Source: a bacterium HR17 (GTDB taxonomy: Bacteria > Armatimonadota > Fervidibacteria > Fervidibacterales > Fervidibacteraceae). From it: a stretch of 64,000 nt of DNA. The notes under the pieces are model-generated. The model saw only the letters and a list, made by a program, of their open reading frames with translations. It ran no database searches and had not been told where the DNA came from. The DNA lies in NCBI GenBank assembly GCA_002898575.1, contig BEHT01000004.1, positions 36,067 through 100,066 on the forward strand. The letters are read 5' to 3'. Of the stretch, positions 46,702 to 55,364 are shown piece by piece. The position numbers were made by a program, and so were the translations under genes. Position 1 is the stretch's first letter. Each line of letters opens with the position of its first letter.

Positions 46702-47484
46702 CTAAAGCAAGCGGCGGAGTCGGCGCTCCCGCAACTGCTCTAAGGTCAAAAAGTGCTCTTCGGTCAGCCCGACGAGGCGAATGAGTTGGGCGACCCAAGT
46801 CAAATTGCCGACGCCATGCAAACTGTGAGCATCGCTGCCACAGACGAACTTCACACCCGCATCGGCAAACTCTTCCACGATGCGGGCGTAGTGGCGTAAC
46901 ACTTGCTGCGGTGTCGTGTCAGGAAACCACCACCAAAGGGTGTTGTTCAGGTCAAAAGCTTTGTCGCCTTCACTGAAGGCGGCGGCAATCTCCCGAATTG
47001 CTGAAGTCGCCAGTTGATTGAGGGGCAACTTAAGAGGGAAACGCCCCAAGTTGAAGGGATGGGCGATGACATCCACGAAGGGGTTAAGGGCTAAGTTGCC
47101 GTAGGCGGTCACCAACACGCGCTGGAAGGCGACAGGGTTGTCGGGGGGATTAAGGGCGATGCCTCGCGTGCCCCACTCAATCCCGCACAAAACGATGTCC
47201 ACTTTCCGATAGACTTCCGGCGTCACGGTCACCGCCCCTTGCACATTCAGTAGGGCAGCCTCCACGCCCGCTAAGAGACGGACTTTAACTTTGCCCCGCG
47301 CTGCTTCCACTTCACGCAGAAAGGCATCAACCCAATCGGTCATGGGCGTTCCGAAGCGGTCAGCCTCCAAATGGTCGGTCAATGCAAGGGCATCTAAACC
47401 GGCGGCATCGGCAGCCCGTGCCATCTCCCAAACGCTGTCACGACCATCGGAGAAAAGGGTGTGCGTGTGCAGGTCGTAACGCAT
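46702..47484 (-). CDS. PHP-domain phosphoesterase
   Basis: The 260-residue PHP protein starts MRYDLHTHTLFSDGRDSV, has ALALTDHLEADR, LLAGVEAALLN, DVIAHPFNLGRF and FVCGSDAHSLHGVG, which supply the usual trinuclear metal ligands. YcdX/HisK-type enzymes of this size hydrolyse small phosphate esters. No histidine-biosynthesis genes adjoin it. It converges with the HD gene across a 155-base spacer without a clear terminator. Confidence 0.85.
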   Translation of the reverse strand: MRYDLHTHTLFSDGRDSVWEMARAADAAGLDALALTDHLEADRFGTPMTDWVDAFLREVEAARGKVKVRLLAGVEAALLNVQGAVTVTPEVYRKVDIVLCGIEWGTRGIALNPPDNPVAFQRVLVTAYGNLALNPFVDVIAHPFNLGRFPLKLPLNQLATSAIREIAAAFSEGDKAFDLNNTLWWWFPDTTPQQVLRHYARIVEEFADAGVKFVCGSDAHSLHGVGNLTWVAQLIRLVGLTEEHFLTLEQLRERRLRRLL

Positions 47485-47635
47485 CCACCATCACCGTCCC
47501 AATTTTGGCGCTGGCGATTGCATATCAAAATTTCAGCAGCACCCATGGCTTGGCTGTCAACCGTTGCACAATCGTCAGGGGCAAACTCAGCACAACCGAG
47601 GCAAGGACGAACGCGGTTCGCGCAAACGGCAGTTG

Positions 47636-48637
47636 AGCAAGCCGTTTATCTGCGGCATTACTTTGGAGCGTGGAATAGGCGCGCGAGGCATTTATAGCGC
47701 CACGATGATGGACGAGTTTGTGTTTGGCTTTCGGCGCTACGGCGATCGCGTTGCCCTTGTCCGCCGCAACTTGCAGTTTCGGGCGACGGAGCGCCGTCCT
47801 TTATGATGCGCTGGATGAGTTTAGGTGGCGACCGCTTGCCCGATGAACCACCGCCCGATTATGTGCACGCGTTTTTGCGGCAATTGGTCGCCCACGAAGT
47901 CGGACACACACTCGGTTTACGCCACGACTTTCATGGCAGCAGTTCGCTGCCGCCCGACGCGCTTCATCACCCTGCTGGGCGATTACGCTTACGCCGCTTT
48001 TCTATTGAGCCGTTACATCGGTGGGCAATACCTGCACCGCAATTTCCCCGATGACCCGAAAGGACGACCGCCTTTCGTGCCGGTGCCCGCTGCATAGCGT
48101 GAAGCGCTGAATTTGTTGAAGCGCTTCGTATTTGCGCCCGACGCATTGGCGGTTTCGCCATCCTCGCTGAACAAACTCGGCTTGGAAAACTGGTGGCATG
48201 GGGGGCATGGATGTGGCGAGAAAGGTTGACCGTCCCGACTGCCCGCTGCATGAGCGCATCCTTACGCTGCAACGGCGGGCGCTCAATGGCGTGTTCCACA
48301 TGACGATACTGTGCGCTTGGTGGACATGGAGCAACGCACCCGAGGACCGTTTCCGATGAGCGAGTTATTTAAGCGATTAACGAACGCCGTTTGGGCAGAA
48401 GTGCTAGGTGGTGCGCCGTCAGCAGTCAACAGTCAGCGGCACAACTTGCAGCGGGCGCACCTCCAAATCCTGAGGCAACTGCTGCTGCAGCCGCCGTCGG
48501 GCACGCCCAAAGATGCCCGCACCTTTGTCCGTCGGGAATCGGTGCGGTTGCAAGCCGCTATCGGCAAAACATCGCCCCGACGCGACGGATGGCGGCGGTT
48601 TGTCGCGGGTGCATCGCGGAACGATGTCAGGGGGTAG
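47636..48637 (+). pseudogene. Decayed zinc metalloprotease (DUF5117/DUF4953-like)
   Basis: Pieces of one protein are spread over three frames in the expected order. First comes ERGIGARGIYSATMMDEFVF and RRYGDRVALVRRNLQF. Next comes the zincin motif FLRQLVAHEVGHTLGLRHDF (His-Glu-x-x-His). Then DDPKGRPPFVPVPAA is followed by a TAG where relatives have Gln, then REALNLLKRFVFAPDAL. Then come DRPDCPLHERILTLQRRALN, VRLVDMEQRTRGPFPMSELF and an NLQRAHLQILRQLL region. Much of the middle is missing. Several frameshifts, a nonsense codon and deletions make it non-functional. Intact relatives are roughly 800 or more residues and exported. Confidence 0.8.
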
Positions 48638-48657
48638 CAGGTTTGCGTCTCCTACTC

Positions 48658-49488
48658 CTACGGTGGTGAAGCGAGAGCCTTTAGGCGCTGCAAATCGGTG
48701 CGGGTCTGGGCGATGAGTTCGTCCAGCGACAAATCGCGCCAACTGCCTGCACCCTGATATTCGCTGTGCACCGAGAGCGGTCCGTCAAAGCCGATGCAAC
48801 GCAAGCAGGTGAAAAATTCCTGCCAGCGGACGATGCCGTCGCCGATAGGAACGACTTTAGCGTGCCATCGTTCGCCGTCCCGCATCCATGCGAAATCTTT
48901 GCAGGCGACGACCCGCACTCTGTCGGCGACAACCTCCAAGCCTTGCTGCCAACCCGTTAAACCGCCTTCCACGAACATGTGCCCTGCATCTACATAAGCG
49001 GCGACGGTGTGTGGCGAAAAATCGCGCAGCAGTTCCGCTAGCACAAACGCTGATGCCGTCAAAAAGTTGCCCGAATGGGTGTGGACGACGGCACAAATGC
49101 CGTAGCGTTCCGCCAATTGGGCGATGCCGTTGAGCCCCCGCCTCGCAGCGTCCACGCATCGGGACAATGTCCCGAACTTGTGGTAGCGCCAATAACCCAA
49201 CTTGACAAACCGCACACCGTTGTCGGCAGCGACGGCAAACACAGCGTCCGCGAACGGTTCCTCGGCAGCGGTAAAGGCGGTCGTGATCATCGGCACGGTT
49301 AAGCCGCAGCGGCGCAACATTTTAACGGCGAGGGGCAAGTGCGTTTTAGCGTCGGCAGGTTCAATGTGCCCACCGCCGCGCACGGTCAAATCCACACCGT
49401 CAAAGCCCATGTCGGCGACGACATCGCCCAACCGCTCAAAGTCCAGCGATTGTAGGTGCTTGGAAAACATCAGCCATTGCCACGCCAT
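48658..49488 (-). CDS. Sugar phosphate isomerase/epimerase-like TIM-barrel protein
   Basis: The 276-residue AP-endonuclease-2-type barrel has DMGFDGVDLTVRGGGHIEP, YGICAVVHTHSGNFLT, AAYVDAGHMFVEGGL and GPLSVHSEYQGAGSW, which provide metal-binding Glu, His and Asp residues. Enzymes of this fold epimerise or isomerise sugars such as tagatose or erythrulose. Its ATG overlaps the stop of the preceding membrane-protein gene (TGATG), so it is translationally coupled to the five-gene membrane module. Confidence 0.82.
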   Translation of the reverse strand: MAWQWLMFSKHLQSLDFERLGDVVADMGFDGVDLTVRGGGHIEPADAKTHLPLAVKMLRRCGLTVPMITTAFTAAEEPFADAVFAVAADNGVRFVKLGYWRYHKFGTLSRCVDAARRGLNGIAQLAERYGICAVVHTHSGNFLTASAFVLAELLRDFSPHTVAAYVDAGHMFVEGGLTGWQQGLEVVADRVRVVACKDFAWMRDGERWHAKVVPIGDGIVRWQEFFTCLRCIGFDGPLSVHSEYQGAGSWRDLSLDELIAQTRTDLQRLKALASPP

Positions 49489-50720
49489 CAGGTGCCACCT
49501 TGCTTCCGTTGTTCACGCTGAACCGTCCAAATCGCGAGGGCAAACATGGCGACGGCGAGGAGCGCAATGATTAACGCGCGCACGGGAACGGTGAAAGGTA
49601 TCTGGCTTTGTAGGATGAGGAAGTCTAAGCGCCCGATGAACAGTGAGAAGCGTCCCATGACCGTGTTGCCAAAGACGATGCCGAAAGTCAGCATCAGCAG
49701 CCATCGCCCCAAAGTTGCCGGTGCGCGAATGGCGGGATGGCGATGCTCAATGCTGAAAAAGAAATAGGTCATCACGCACAGCAGCACGAGGACGAAAATC
49801 GCGTTGTTAATGGCTGCCGCCATCGTCAGCTTCGCGGACGGAACGAGAGGGCGGAACGAGTCAGCGATTTGCGGTCCAAGTTCTAGGACGAAAGCCTTGA
49901 AGGTGTAACCTGCCTGCAAGCCCATCAAAACGCTCAGCGCCATGCGGCTCATCCAGCCCAAGCGGGGGCTAAGCACCGTGTAGAACATCAAGCCCCAAAT
50001 GAGCGCGCCTGCCCACCACCACCGGTAGCCGATGCAGTGGCGCAACGCGTCCAAGTGCACGGTAGCGCCTGAGCGTTGAAGAGGTTCGTCGGCGATGAAG
50101 TCAACGGCAGTCACGATGCCGACGACCCGGTGGCGCCCGACTTTTTCAAACCGCCGATAGGGATTGCCCTGCACCTGAAAATCGCGACGCAACTGCAGCG
50201 TGATTTCACGCCAACCCGCAAAATCCGTCGGGATGGTGGCAGTCATCGTCGCGGGTTTGCGCGCGTCAGGATTGGTGATGTGAAGGCGTAGGGTCACATG
50301 CCCATCGGGAACGGGTTGGCTCAGCCGCAGCCAAAGTTTCAAGTAGTTGGGCGCGCCCCACTCACCGGCAATTTTGGTCAGGCGCAGTCGCGGCGTCTGT
50401 CGGGGTGACCAGCGCCATGCCCCTTCGCCTTCCCGCTTCTCCACCGTGTCCAGCGTAACGCCGGTCATCTGCGGCGACTTGTCAAAGGCAAACACGGTGC
50501 CGCTGCTTTCCGTCGCCATTGCCCGCCACCATACAGGGTCAAGGACATCGCGGATAGTTATGAACAGCCCGTAGCCGACGGCTAAGCCGATAAAAAAATG
50601 CTCAAAGAGCCGGTAGAGGCGGTTTTCACCGTAAAGGATGGTGAAGATACTGAGCGTGCAAACGACACCGAGCCAGTAGACGATAACATTGACCGCGCTT
50701 TCTGGGACGACGGGTAACAC
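49488..50720 (-). CDS. Membrane protein with inserted jelly-roll-like domain (module gene 5)
   Basis: The 410-residue protein has two N-terminal membrane helices (about 10-25 and 40-58), an extracytoplasmic beta-rich insertion (about 68-235, with VTLRLHITNPDARKPATMTA and ATVHLDALRHCIG), then six or so helices to the C-terminus (GALIWGLMFYTVLSP to ALLAVAMFALAIWTV). The insertion resembles a carbohydrate-binding-type sandwich by pattern, not by a specific motif. No family recognised. The start is GTG at 50720 after GAGGTGG. It is the fifth gene of the module and is coupled to the isomerase. Confidence 0.65.
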   Translation of the reverse strand: MLPVVPESAVNVIVYWLGVVCTLSIFTILYGENRLYRLFEHFFIGLAVGYGLFITIRDVLDPVWWRAMATESSGTVFAFDKSPQMTGVTLDTVEKREGEGAWRWSPRQTPRLRLTKIAGEWGAPNYLKLWLRLSQPVPDGHVTLRLHITNPDARKPATMTATIPTDFAGWREITLQLRRDFQVQGNPYRRFEKVGRHRVVGIVTAVDFIADEPLQRSGATVHLDALRHCIGYRWWWAGALIWGLMFYTVLSPRLGWMSRMALSVLMGLQAGYTFKAFVLELGPQIADSFRPLVPSAKLTMAAAINNAIFVLVLLCVMTYFFFSIEHRHPAIRAPATLGRWLLMLTFGIVFGNTVMGRFSLFIGRLDFLILQSQIPFTVPVRALIIALLAVAMFALAIWTVQREQRKQGGT

Positions 50721-50731
50721 GCGCTACCACC

Positions 50732-51580
50732 TCACAAGCGCTGGCGGGGGGACTGTGAGCGCGCCAACCGCATCCCCACATTGCCCAGCAAAATCAAGAA
50801 CAGCACGAAGGCGTGGGCGACAGATTGCGCCATCATACCCCGCATGCCCAGCCCGTTGGTGTTGAGCAAGCGCTCATATTCCGCCGCTCCTTTCAGACCC
50901 AACCATGCCCCCGCCAGTTGCTTCGTTTCCAAGTAAGGAAACAGTTCAGGGACGATGATGCCTGTGCAGCCTTCCACCAGCGGCACTTTGAACTGCGCCC
51001 AGAAAGTTTGCACATACCATGGCAGCACCCCGGTTCCCGTAAACAAAGCGACCAGTCCGATGTCCTTCGCTGACCGGACGCGCTCCATCAGGGGTAATTC
51101 GGTGAGCGGAATGCGTTTGCTATCCGTCGGGCGCGTTTCCCAGATACTGCGCCCCAGCCGTTCCAAAACAGGTTGACCGCCAGGGATGTAACCCAAGTTG
51201 ACGAAGTCGCGCCCGTAACGGTAGCCGTAACGCTTGCCAAGGTTTTGAGCGTAGAGTTCCACAAGGGTCGGACCTTGTGGGGCAATCAGCGTCATGATGA
51301 TGAACTTTTTGCGGCGGCGCATCAGGTGTTCCAACAACGCCTGTACTTGCGGACCGTTTTCGCCGACCGTTCCCGTGTCAAAATCAGCGGCGATTAAGAC
51401 GACCTTATCGGGCGGCACTTTTTCAACGGCTTCGTAGCATTGCCGCGTCGGCGGCGTCGGAATCTGGGGCATGCTCCATTGGAGCACAATAGGCAAAGCC
51501 AGTGACATCGCCACCAGCAAGTAAATGACCCGCCGGTCTATCGCTTGAAAACGAACGAGCCATTGAGTCAGTTGACCCAT
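50732..51580 (-). CDS. Membrane-anchored Rossmann-like protein (module gene 4)
   Basis: The 282-residue protein has one N-terminal helix (about 18-35), a large extracytoplasmic alpha/beta domain (KVVLIAADFDTGTVGENGPQ, KKFIIMTLIAPQGPTLVELY, GKRYGYRYGRDFVNLGYIPGG, ELFPYLETKQLAGAWLGLKGAAEYE), and a C-terminal helix (AHAFVLFLILLGNVG). The ends anchor it on the outside of the membrane. No enzyme motif is recognised. It lies between the two other large membrane genes with spacers of 11 and 20 bases. Confidence 0.6.
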   Translation of the reverse strand: MGQLTQWLVRFQAIDRRVIYLLVAMSLALPIVLQWSMPQIPTPPTRQCYEAVEKVPPDKVVLIAADFDTGTVGENGPQVQALLEHLMRRRKKFIIMTLIAPQGPTLVELYAQNLGKRYGYRYGRDFVNLGYIPGGQPVLERLGRSIWETRPTDSKRIPLTELPLMERVRSAKDIGLVALFTGTGVLPWYVQTFWAQFKVPLVEGCTGIIVPELFPYLETKQLAGAWLGLKGAAEYERLLNTNGLGMRGMMAQSVAHAFVLFLILLGNVGMRLARSQSPRQRL

Positions 51581-51600
51581 ATCGCATCACCAGTAACCGC

Positions 51601-52422
51601 TTATTGCCTGCCGATGGTAAACGACCGCTCTAAACCCAGTATGATGCGCAACGCCATACCCAAGGCGCCGACCCACAAGCCAAACAAAATCGCCCGCATC
51701 GTTGGGGCGTTGATCTGCGTTTGTAACCAATGTGCCAGTTTTTCCAGCCGCAACCATGCCCACGGGCTCTCCTCGGGGATCCAACCCGTCAACCATTGCT
51801 GCCCGATAGGCACATTTGCCAGCATCACAATCGTCGCTGTCACCATCAATAACCCCGCTTCCAAAGTGCGGATACGGAACGCACGGTAGGCAGCACTGGC
51901 GATGAAAAAGGCAAGCAGGGCAAAGACGGTAGCGCTGAGGGCTTGCAGCGCTCCCTCAAACAGCACCCGATATGCGGCTTCCCAAAACCCCAGCACCCCG
52001 ATAGCCCCTTGCGGAGGGACAGCGGCGAGAAAATGTGGGGCGTAGTGCTGCAGCAACCCCGTCCCCAACATCAAGAGAAACCCGGAGAAAAAAGCGACGC
52101 TGAAAGGCCAGTTGGGCGTTCTGTGGAGGATGTTGCGTCCGTGAATGAGAAATTGATTGAGCACCCCTAACCCGAAGGTGAACGCCGCCAGCACTTGAAG
52201 AAGGTCGGCTACCGAATCGCGCCAAGGGGTCAAAACATTGTGGCGGGGCATGAAAAACTCCAAGGCAAAGTAAAGCCCTGCCAAGAAAGTCAAGATTGCA
52301 ATGACCCAGCGGCGCACCGGTGGGGCGAAGCCGTGCAGGAGCGCCAGCAAACCGCCGCCAACGACCAAAGTGCCACCGATAAACAGCCAGTTGATCGTCC
52401 CGTCCTGCACCGGTTGGAACAT
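51601..52422 (-). CDS. Polytopic membrane protein (module gene 3)
   Basis: A 273-residue protein with about seven or eight membrane helices and short loops (LFIGGTLVVGGGLLALLHGF, AVIAIL-type helices, FALLAFFIASAAYRAF and a C-terminal LFGLWVGALGMALRIIL). No conserved motif identifies it. GAAGGAGGCGTGAGG precedes the ATG. It belongs to the same tightly packed operon as the two neighbours on each side. Confidence 0.6.
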   Translation of the reverse strand: MFQPVQDGTINWLFIGGTLVVGGGLLALLHGFAPPVRRWVIAILTFLAGLYFALEFFMPRHNVLTPWRDSVADLLQVLAAFTFGLGVLNQFLIHGRNILHRTPNWPFSVAFFSGFLLMLGTGLLQHYAPHFLAAVPPQGAIGVLGFWEAAYRVLFEGALQALSATVFALLAFFIASAAYRAFRIRTLEAGLLMVTATIVMLANVPIGQQWLTGWIPEESPWAWLRLEKLAHWLQTQINAPTMRAILFGLWVGALGMALRIILGLERSFTIGRQ

Positions 52423-52437
52423 GCCCTCACGCCTCCT

Positions 52438-53205
52438 TCACCCTTTCAGAAACTTCATGACCGACGATGGCAACCAATGTTGAGCGACGGTCGTGCCGAG
52501 AATCAACGCTGCAAGGGCGATTCGGCAGATGTCTTGCCCCCACACGCTGCCCAACAGAATCGCTTCACGGGTTAAGTAAGCCGTGACGGCGTAATACTCT
52601 TCGCCGATGACGGTGAAGTCGCAAGCAGCGATGAAAAAGGGAATTTGCAAGGTCGAGGGAGTGCCGGCGATTTGAATGGCGCCCAGCGTTTGCCCCGTCT
52701 CAGCCAAGATGAGAGATTCAGCGGCAAAAACGCCGAAAAAAAAGTTGGCGGCGACCTGCTCGCGGTTCATCAACCCGACGACACCCGATGCAAAAGCGAA
52801 TTGATCTCCAGAGAGGAAGCGCACATCCTCCGCCCGAAAGGCTTGCGGCGCTCCGCCCTCAGCGTAGGCTTCACGCAACACTTGCTCCGCCATCGTCAGA
52901 ACGACCGTGTTGGTGACAGGCATCAAGACGCGGGTGCGGTAACGGGCAGCGAGGCGGGCGACATGCCCAGCGATGGCGATGGCTTGAAAGGTCGGCACAT
53001 CCACATCCGCCAACCCCGGCACGAACAAAATCGGACGCCCCATTTCCGTCGCCCGTCCGACGGCTTCTTCAATGGCGTCAATCGCAGGCAACCGGCGGAT
53101 ATGTAGTTGCTTGCCCAGCGATGCCAGTAGGATGCCGACGCCGATGACGATCGTCAGAGCCCAAACGAGCCAAGGGTAAAGCGTGCTCCAATCAGCGTGC
53201 TCCAT
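52438..53205 (-). CDS. DUF6754-like membrane protein (module gene 2)
   Basis: The 255-residue protein has an N-terminal helix (about 10-28) and a compact alpha/beta domain (IDAIEEAVGRATEMGRPILFVPG, RVLMPVTNTVVLTMAEQVLREAYAEGG, RFLSGDQFAFASGVVGLMNR), then two C-terminal hydrophobic stretches. This pattern fits DUF6754 proteins of unknown function that occur with membrane partners in thermophiles; the family call is from pattern memory. The start at 53205 overlaps the stop of the preceding 100-residue gene by 14 bases. Confidence 0.6.
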   Translation of the reverse strand: MEHADWSTLYPWLVWALTIVIGVGILLASLGKQLHIRRLPAIDAIEEAVGRATEMGRPILFVPGLADVDVPTFQAIAIAGHVARLAARYRTRVLMPVTNTVVLTMAEQVLREAYAEGGAPQAFRAEDVRFLSGDQFAFASGVVGLMNREQVAANFFFGVFAAESLILAETGQTLGAIQIAGTPSTLQIPFFIAACDFTVIGEEYYAVTAYLTREAILLGSVWGQDICRIALAALILGTTVAQHWLPSSVMKFLKG

Positions 53206-53494
53206 CTTCGCCACCCCGATGGGTCGTCGTTTTGTCCTCGCGCAGTTGCTCGATGCGCCGAATGAGCCGTTCAATGTTTTGCGGCTCAGACAACAACGCC
53301 CCCAACTCGTTGGTCGTCGCCACGCCGAAAAAGAGCGCCCAAAGGGGCATCGTCAGCCAAACGGCATTGCCGATCAGCCCTGCCAACGGCTTATGCATTT
53401 CCAAAAACAGGATGGCAGGCACTTCCATGCCTCGGCGCACAATCGTTTGCGCTGCCTTTTCCAGCAACAACTCCGCCTCTTGCCGCGCCGTCAT
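53192..53494 (-). CDS. Small membrane-associated protein (module gene 1)
   Basis: A 100-residue protein: an amphipathic N-terminal helix (RQEAELLLEKAAQTIVRRGM), one or two hydrophobic segments (about 28-60, IGNAVWLTMPLWALFFGV), and a charged tail (IERLIRRIEQLREDKTTT). It opens the module. The start is uncertain (ATG at 53494 is taken; a GTG and ATG a few codons upstream are possible). No family recognised. Confidence 0.5.
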   Translation of the reverse strand: MTARQEAELLLEKAAQTIVRRGMEVPAILFLEMHKPLAGLIGNAVWLTMPLWALFFGVATTNELGALLSEPQNIERLIRRIEQLREDKTTTHRGGEDGAR

Positions 53495-53612
53495 GGCTGC
53501 CATCACCCGTCAAAGTGTGCGCAGATTTGTAGACCGCATGAATTTGCGCCTCAAAGTAGGGCGACCTCTCCCGCCAGTGCCACGATAACTGACCGGCAGT
53601 TCACCCTTTTGT

Positions 53613-54644
53613 TCACTTCTTAGCGGTCGTTTCGTGAACCAAATCCACCAGCCGCGCCACATAGTCGGGGTTCGTTTGCGGGAGGACGCCATGCCCCAAG
53701 TTAAAGATGTGCCCTGCCCGTCCACCGGCACGGCGCAAAATGTCGTGCGTCCGCTGCGCGATGACCTCAAAAGAGTCTACCAGCAGCGTCGCGGGGTCCA
53801 AGTTGCCTTGAACGGCGACCTCAAAGTTGAGAGTCCGCCACGCTTCGTCCAGCGGGATGCGCCAGTCCAACCCGATGACCTCACCACCCGCTTGCTTCAT
53901 CAGCGACAGCAAAGTTGCTGTGCCTGTCCCAAAGTGGATGCGCGGGACATTCAGCACCGCCGTCGCTGCAAACAATCGCTCCATGTGCGGTAAGACGAAC
54001 GCCCGATAGTCGTCGGGGCAAAGGCAACCGACCCAACTGTCAAAAATTTGCACGGCGTCAGCCCCTGCTTGCGTTTGCGCCGTCAGGTAGCGGATGACCG
54101 TTTCCGTCAGTTTTTCCATCAATGTGTGCCACGCCTGCGGTTCACTCAACATGAACCGTTTCGTTTGAGCGAAGTCACGGGACGGACCGCCTTCCAGCAA
54201 GTAGCTAGCCAGCGTGAAGGGGGCGCCCGCGAACCCGATAAGCGGGACGCCGTTGATCTCCCGTTTGACCAACCGAATGGCTTGAACGGTAGCGGGTGCA
54301 ATTTCATCGACTTCGGGCACCCGCAAACAAGTGACATCTTCACCGCAACGAATAGGCGTGGGAACAATCGGACCTATGCCCTCTTGCACTTCAAAACGGA
54401 CGCCCATCGCTTCCAACGGCGTCATGAGGTCGGCAAAGATGATGACGGCATCCACCGCGAAGCGCCGCAGCGGCATTAGCGTCACTTCGGCAGCCAACTC
54501 GGGATCGCCGCACAGGTCCATCAGCGAATAGCGCTCCCGCAGGCGACGGTATTCGGGCAAGTAGCGCCCCGCTTGTCGCATGAACCAAACAGGCGTGCAA
54601 TCCACCGGCTGTCGTCGGCAAGCCCGCAGAAAGCGGTCGTTCAT
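53613..54644 (-). CDS. hemE: Uroporphyrinogen decarboxylase
   Basis: The 343-residue HemE decarboxylates the four acetate side chains of uroporphyrinogen III to give coproporphyrinogen III in heme synthesis. Signatures are present: WFMRQAGRYLPEYRRLRERYS near the N-terminus (with the substrate arginines), IIFADLMTPLEAMG with the catalytic aspartate, and GFAGAPFTLASYLLEGGPSRDF. It is full length. No other heme genes are in the window. It lies 119 bases upstream of module gene 1 in the same direction. Confidence 0.95.
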   Translation of the reverse strand: MNDRFLRACRRQPVDCTPVWFMRQAGRYLPEYRRLRERYSLMDLCGDPELAAEVTLMPLRRFAVDAVIIFADLMTPLEAMGVRFEVQEGIGPIVPTPIRCGEDVTCLRVPEVDEIAPATVQAIRLVKREINGVPLIGFAGAPFTLASYLLEGGPSRDFAQTKRFMLSEPQAWHTLMEKLTETVIRYLTAQTQAGADAVQIFDSWVGCLCPDDYRAFVLPHMERLFAATAVLNVPRIHFGTGTATLLSLMKQAGGEVIGLDWRIPLDEAWRTLNFEVAVQGNLDPATLLVDSFEVIAQRTHDILRRAGGRAGHIFNLGHGVLPQTNPDYVARLVDLVHETTAKK

Positions 54645-54782
54645 CGCGTCACCGTCACCTACTCATGAACAACTTGGCGCTGTTAGGGTAACGGTGCTGC
54701 AGATCGTCAACGCGCACACGATGAGGAAAACGCGCCCTGCCAAAGGCATATTGGGCACCTTCAAAGCCCCTCTTGTCACGGT

Positions 54783-55364
54783 TCACGCGCGGACACCGCG
54801 TTGTTGACGCCGCGACGGTGCAGTCGGCAAAGGTTCCCCTTCGGTCATCGGCTCCATAACGGCTTGCACTTTGGGCGTCAGGAAGATAGGGGCTTTCGCC
54901 CGCAGCGCCAAAGCGATACTGTCGGACGGGCGGGCATCAATTTCTTTCAAGCCCTTCTCGGTGCGCAAGGTCAGGGTCGCGTAGAAAGTGTTGTCACGCA
55001 AATCGGTGATGACCACACGCTCCACCTGTCCTCCGAGCGCCTGAATGGCGGTGTAGAGCAAGTCGTGCGTCATGGGGCGGGGAAATGAAACACCGTTGAG
55101 GACTGCCGCAATGGCTAAGGCTTCCGCTTCGCCGATCCACACGCGCAAGATTTTGTCGCCTTTATCAGGGGCTAAAATGACCACGCGCGCCCCGACAGGG
55201 TCGTTGTAGACTTGCTTGACCTGCACTTGCAACAGGTCATCTGCAGCGGCGGCTTGACCCGTTGTGTGGTCGCGCACCCATTGCCAACCGAGCAAGCCGG
55301 CACCGCCCAATGCAGCGCTCATGCCAGCCAACTTCAACGCGTCACGGCGGGACAGGCGCGTCAT
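54783..55364 (-). CDS. Tat-exported BFN-domain (DUF151) protein
   Basis: The 193-residue protein begins LSRRDALKLAGMSAALGGAG, a twin-arginine export signal, and continues with a bifunctional-nuclease (BFN/DUF151) domain: ILRVWIGEAEALAIAAVLNG, MTHDLLYTAIQALGGQVERV, DARPSDSIALALRAKAPIF. Cytoplasmic BFN proteins occur in thermophiles and plants; export through Tat is unusual for the family. The ATG at 55364 overlaps the stop of the AI-2E-family gene by four bases (ATGA), so they are coupled. Confidence 0.8.
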   Translation of the reverse strand: MTRLSRRDALKLAGMSAALGGAGLLGWQWVRDHTTGQAAAADDLLQVQVKQVYNDPVGARVVILAPDKGDKILRVWIGEAEALAIAAVLNGVSFPRPMTHDLLYTAIQALGGQVERVVITDLRDNTFYATLTLRTEKGLKEIDARPSDSIALALRAKAPIFLTPKVQAVMEPMTEGEPLPTAPSRRQQRGVRA

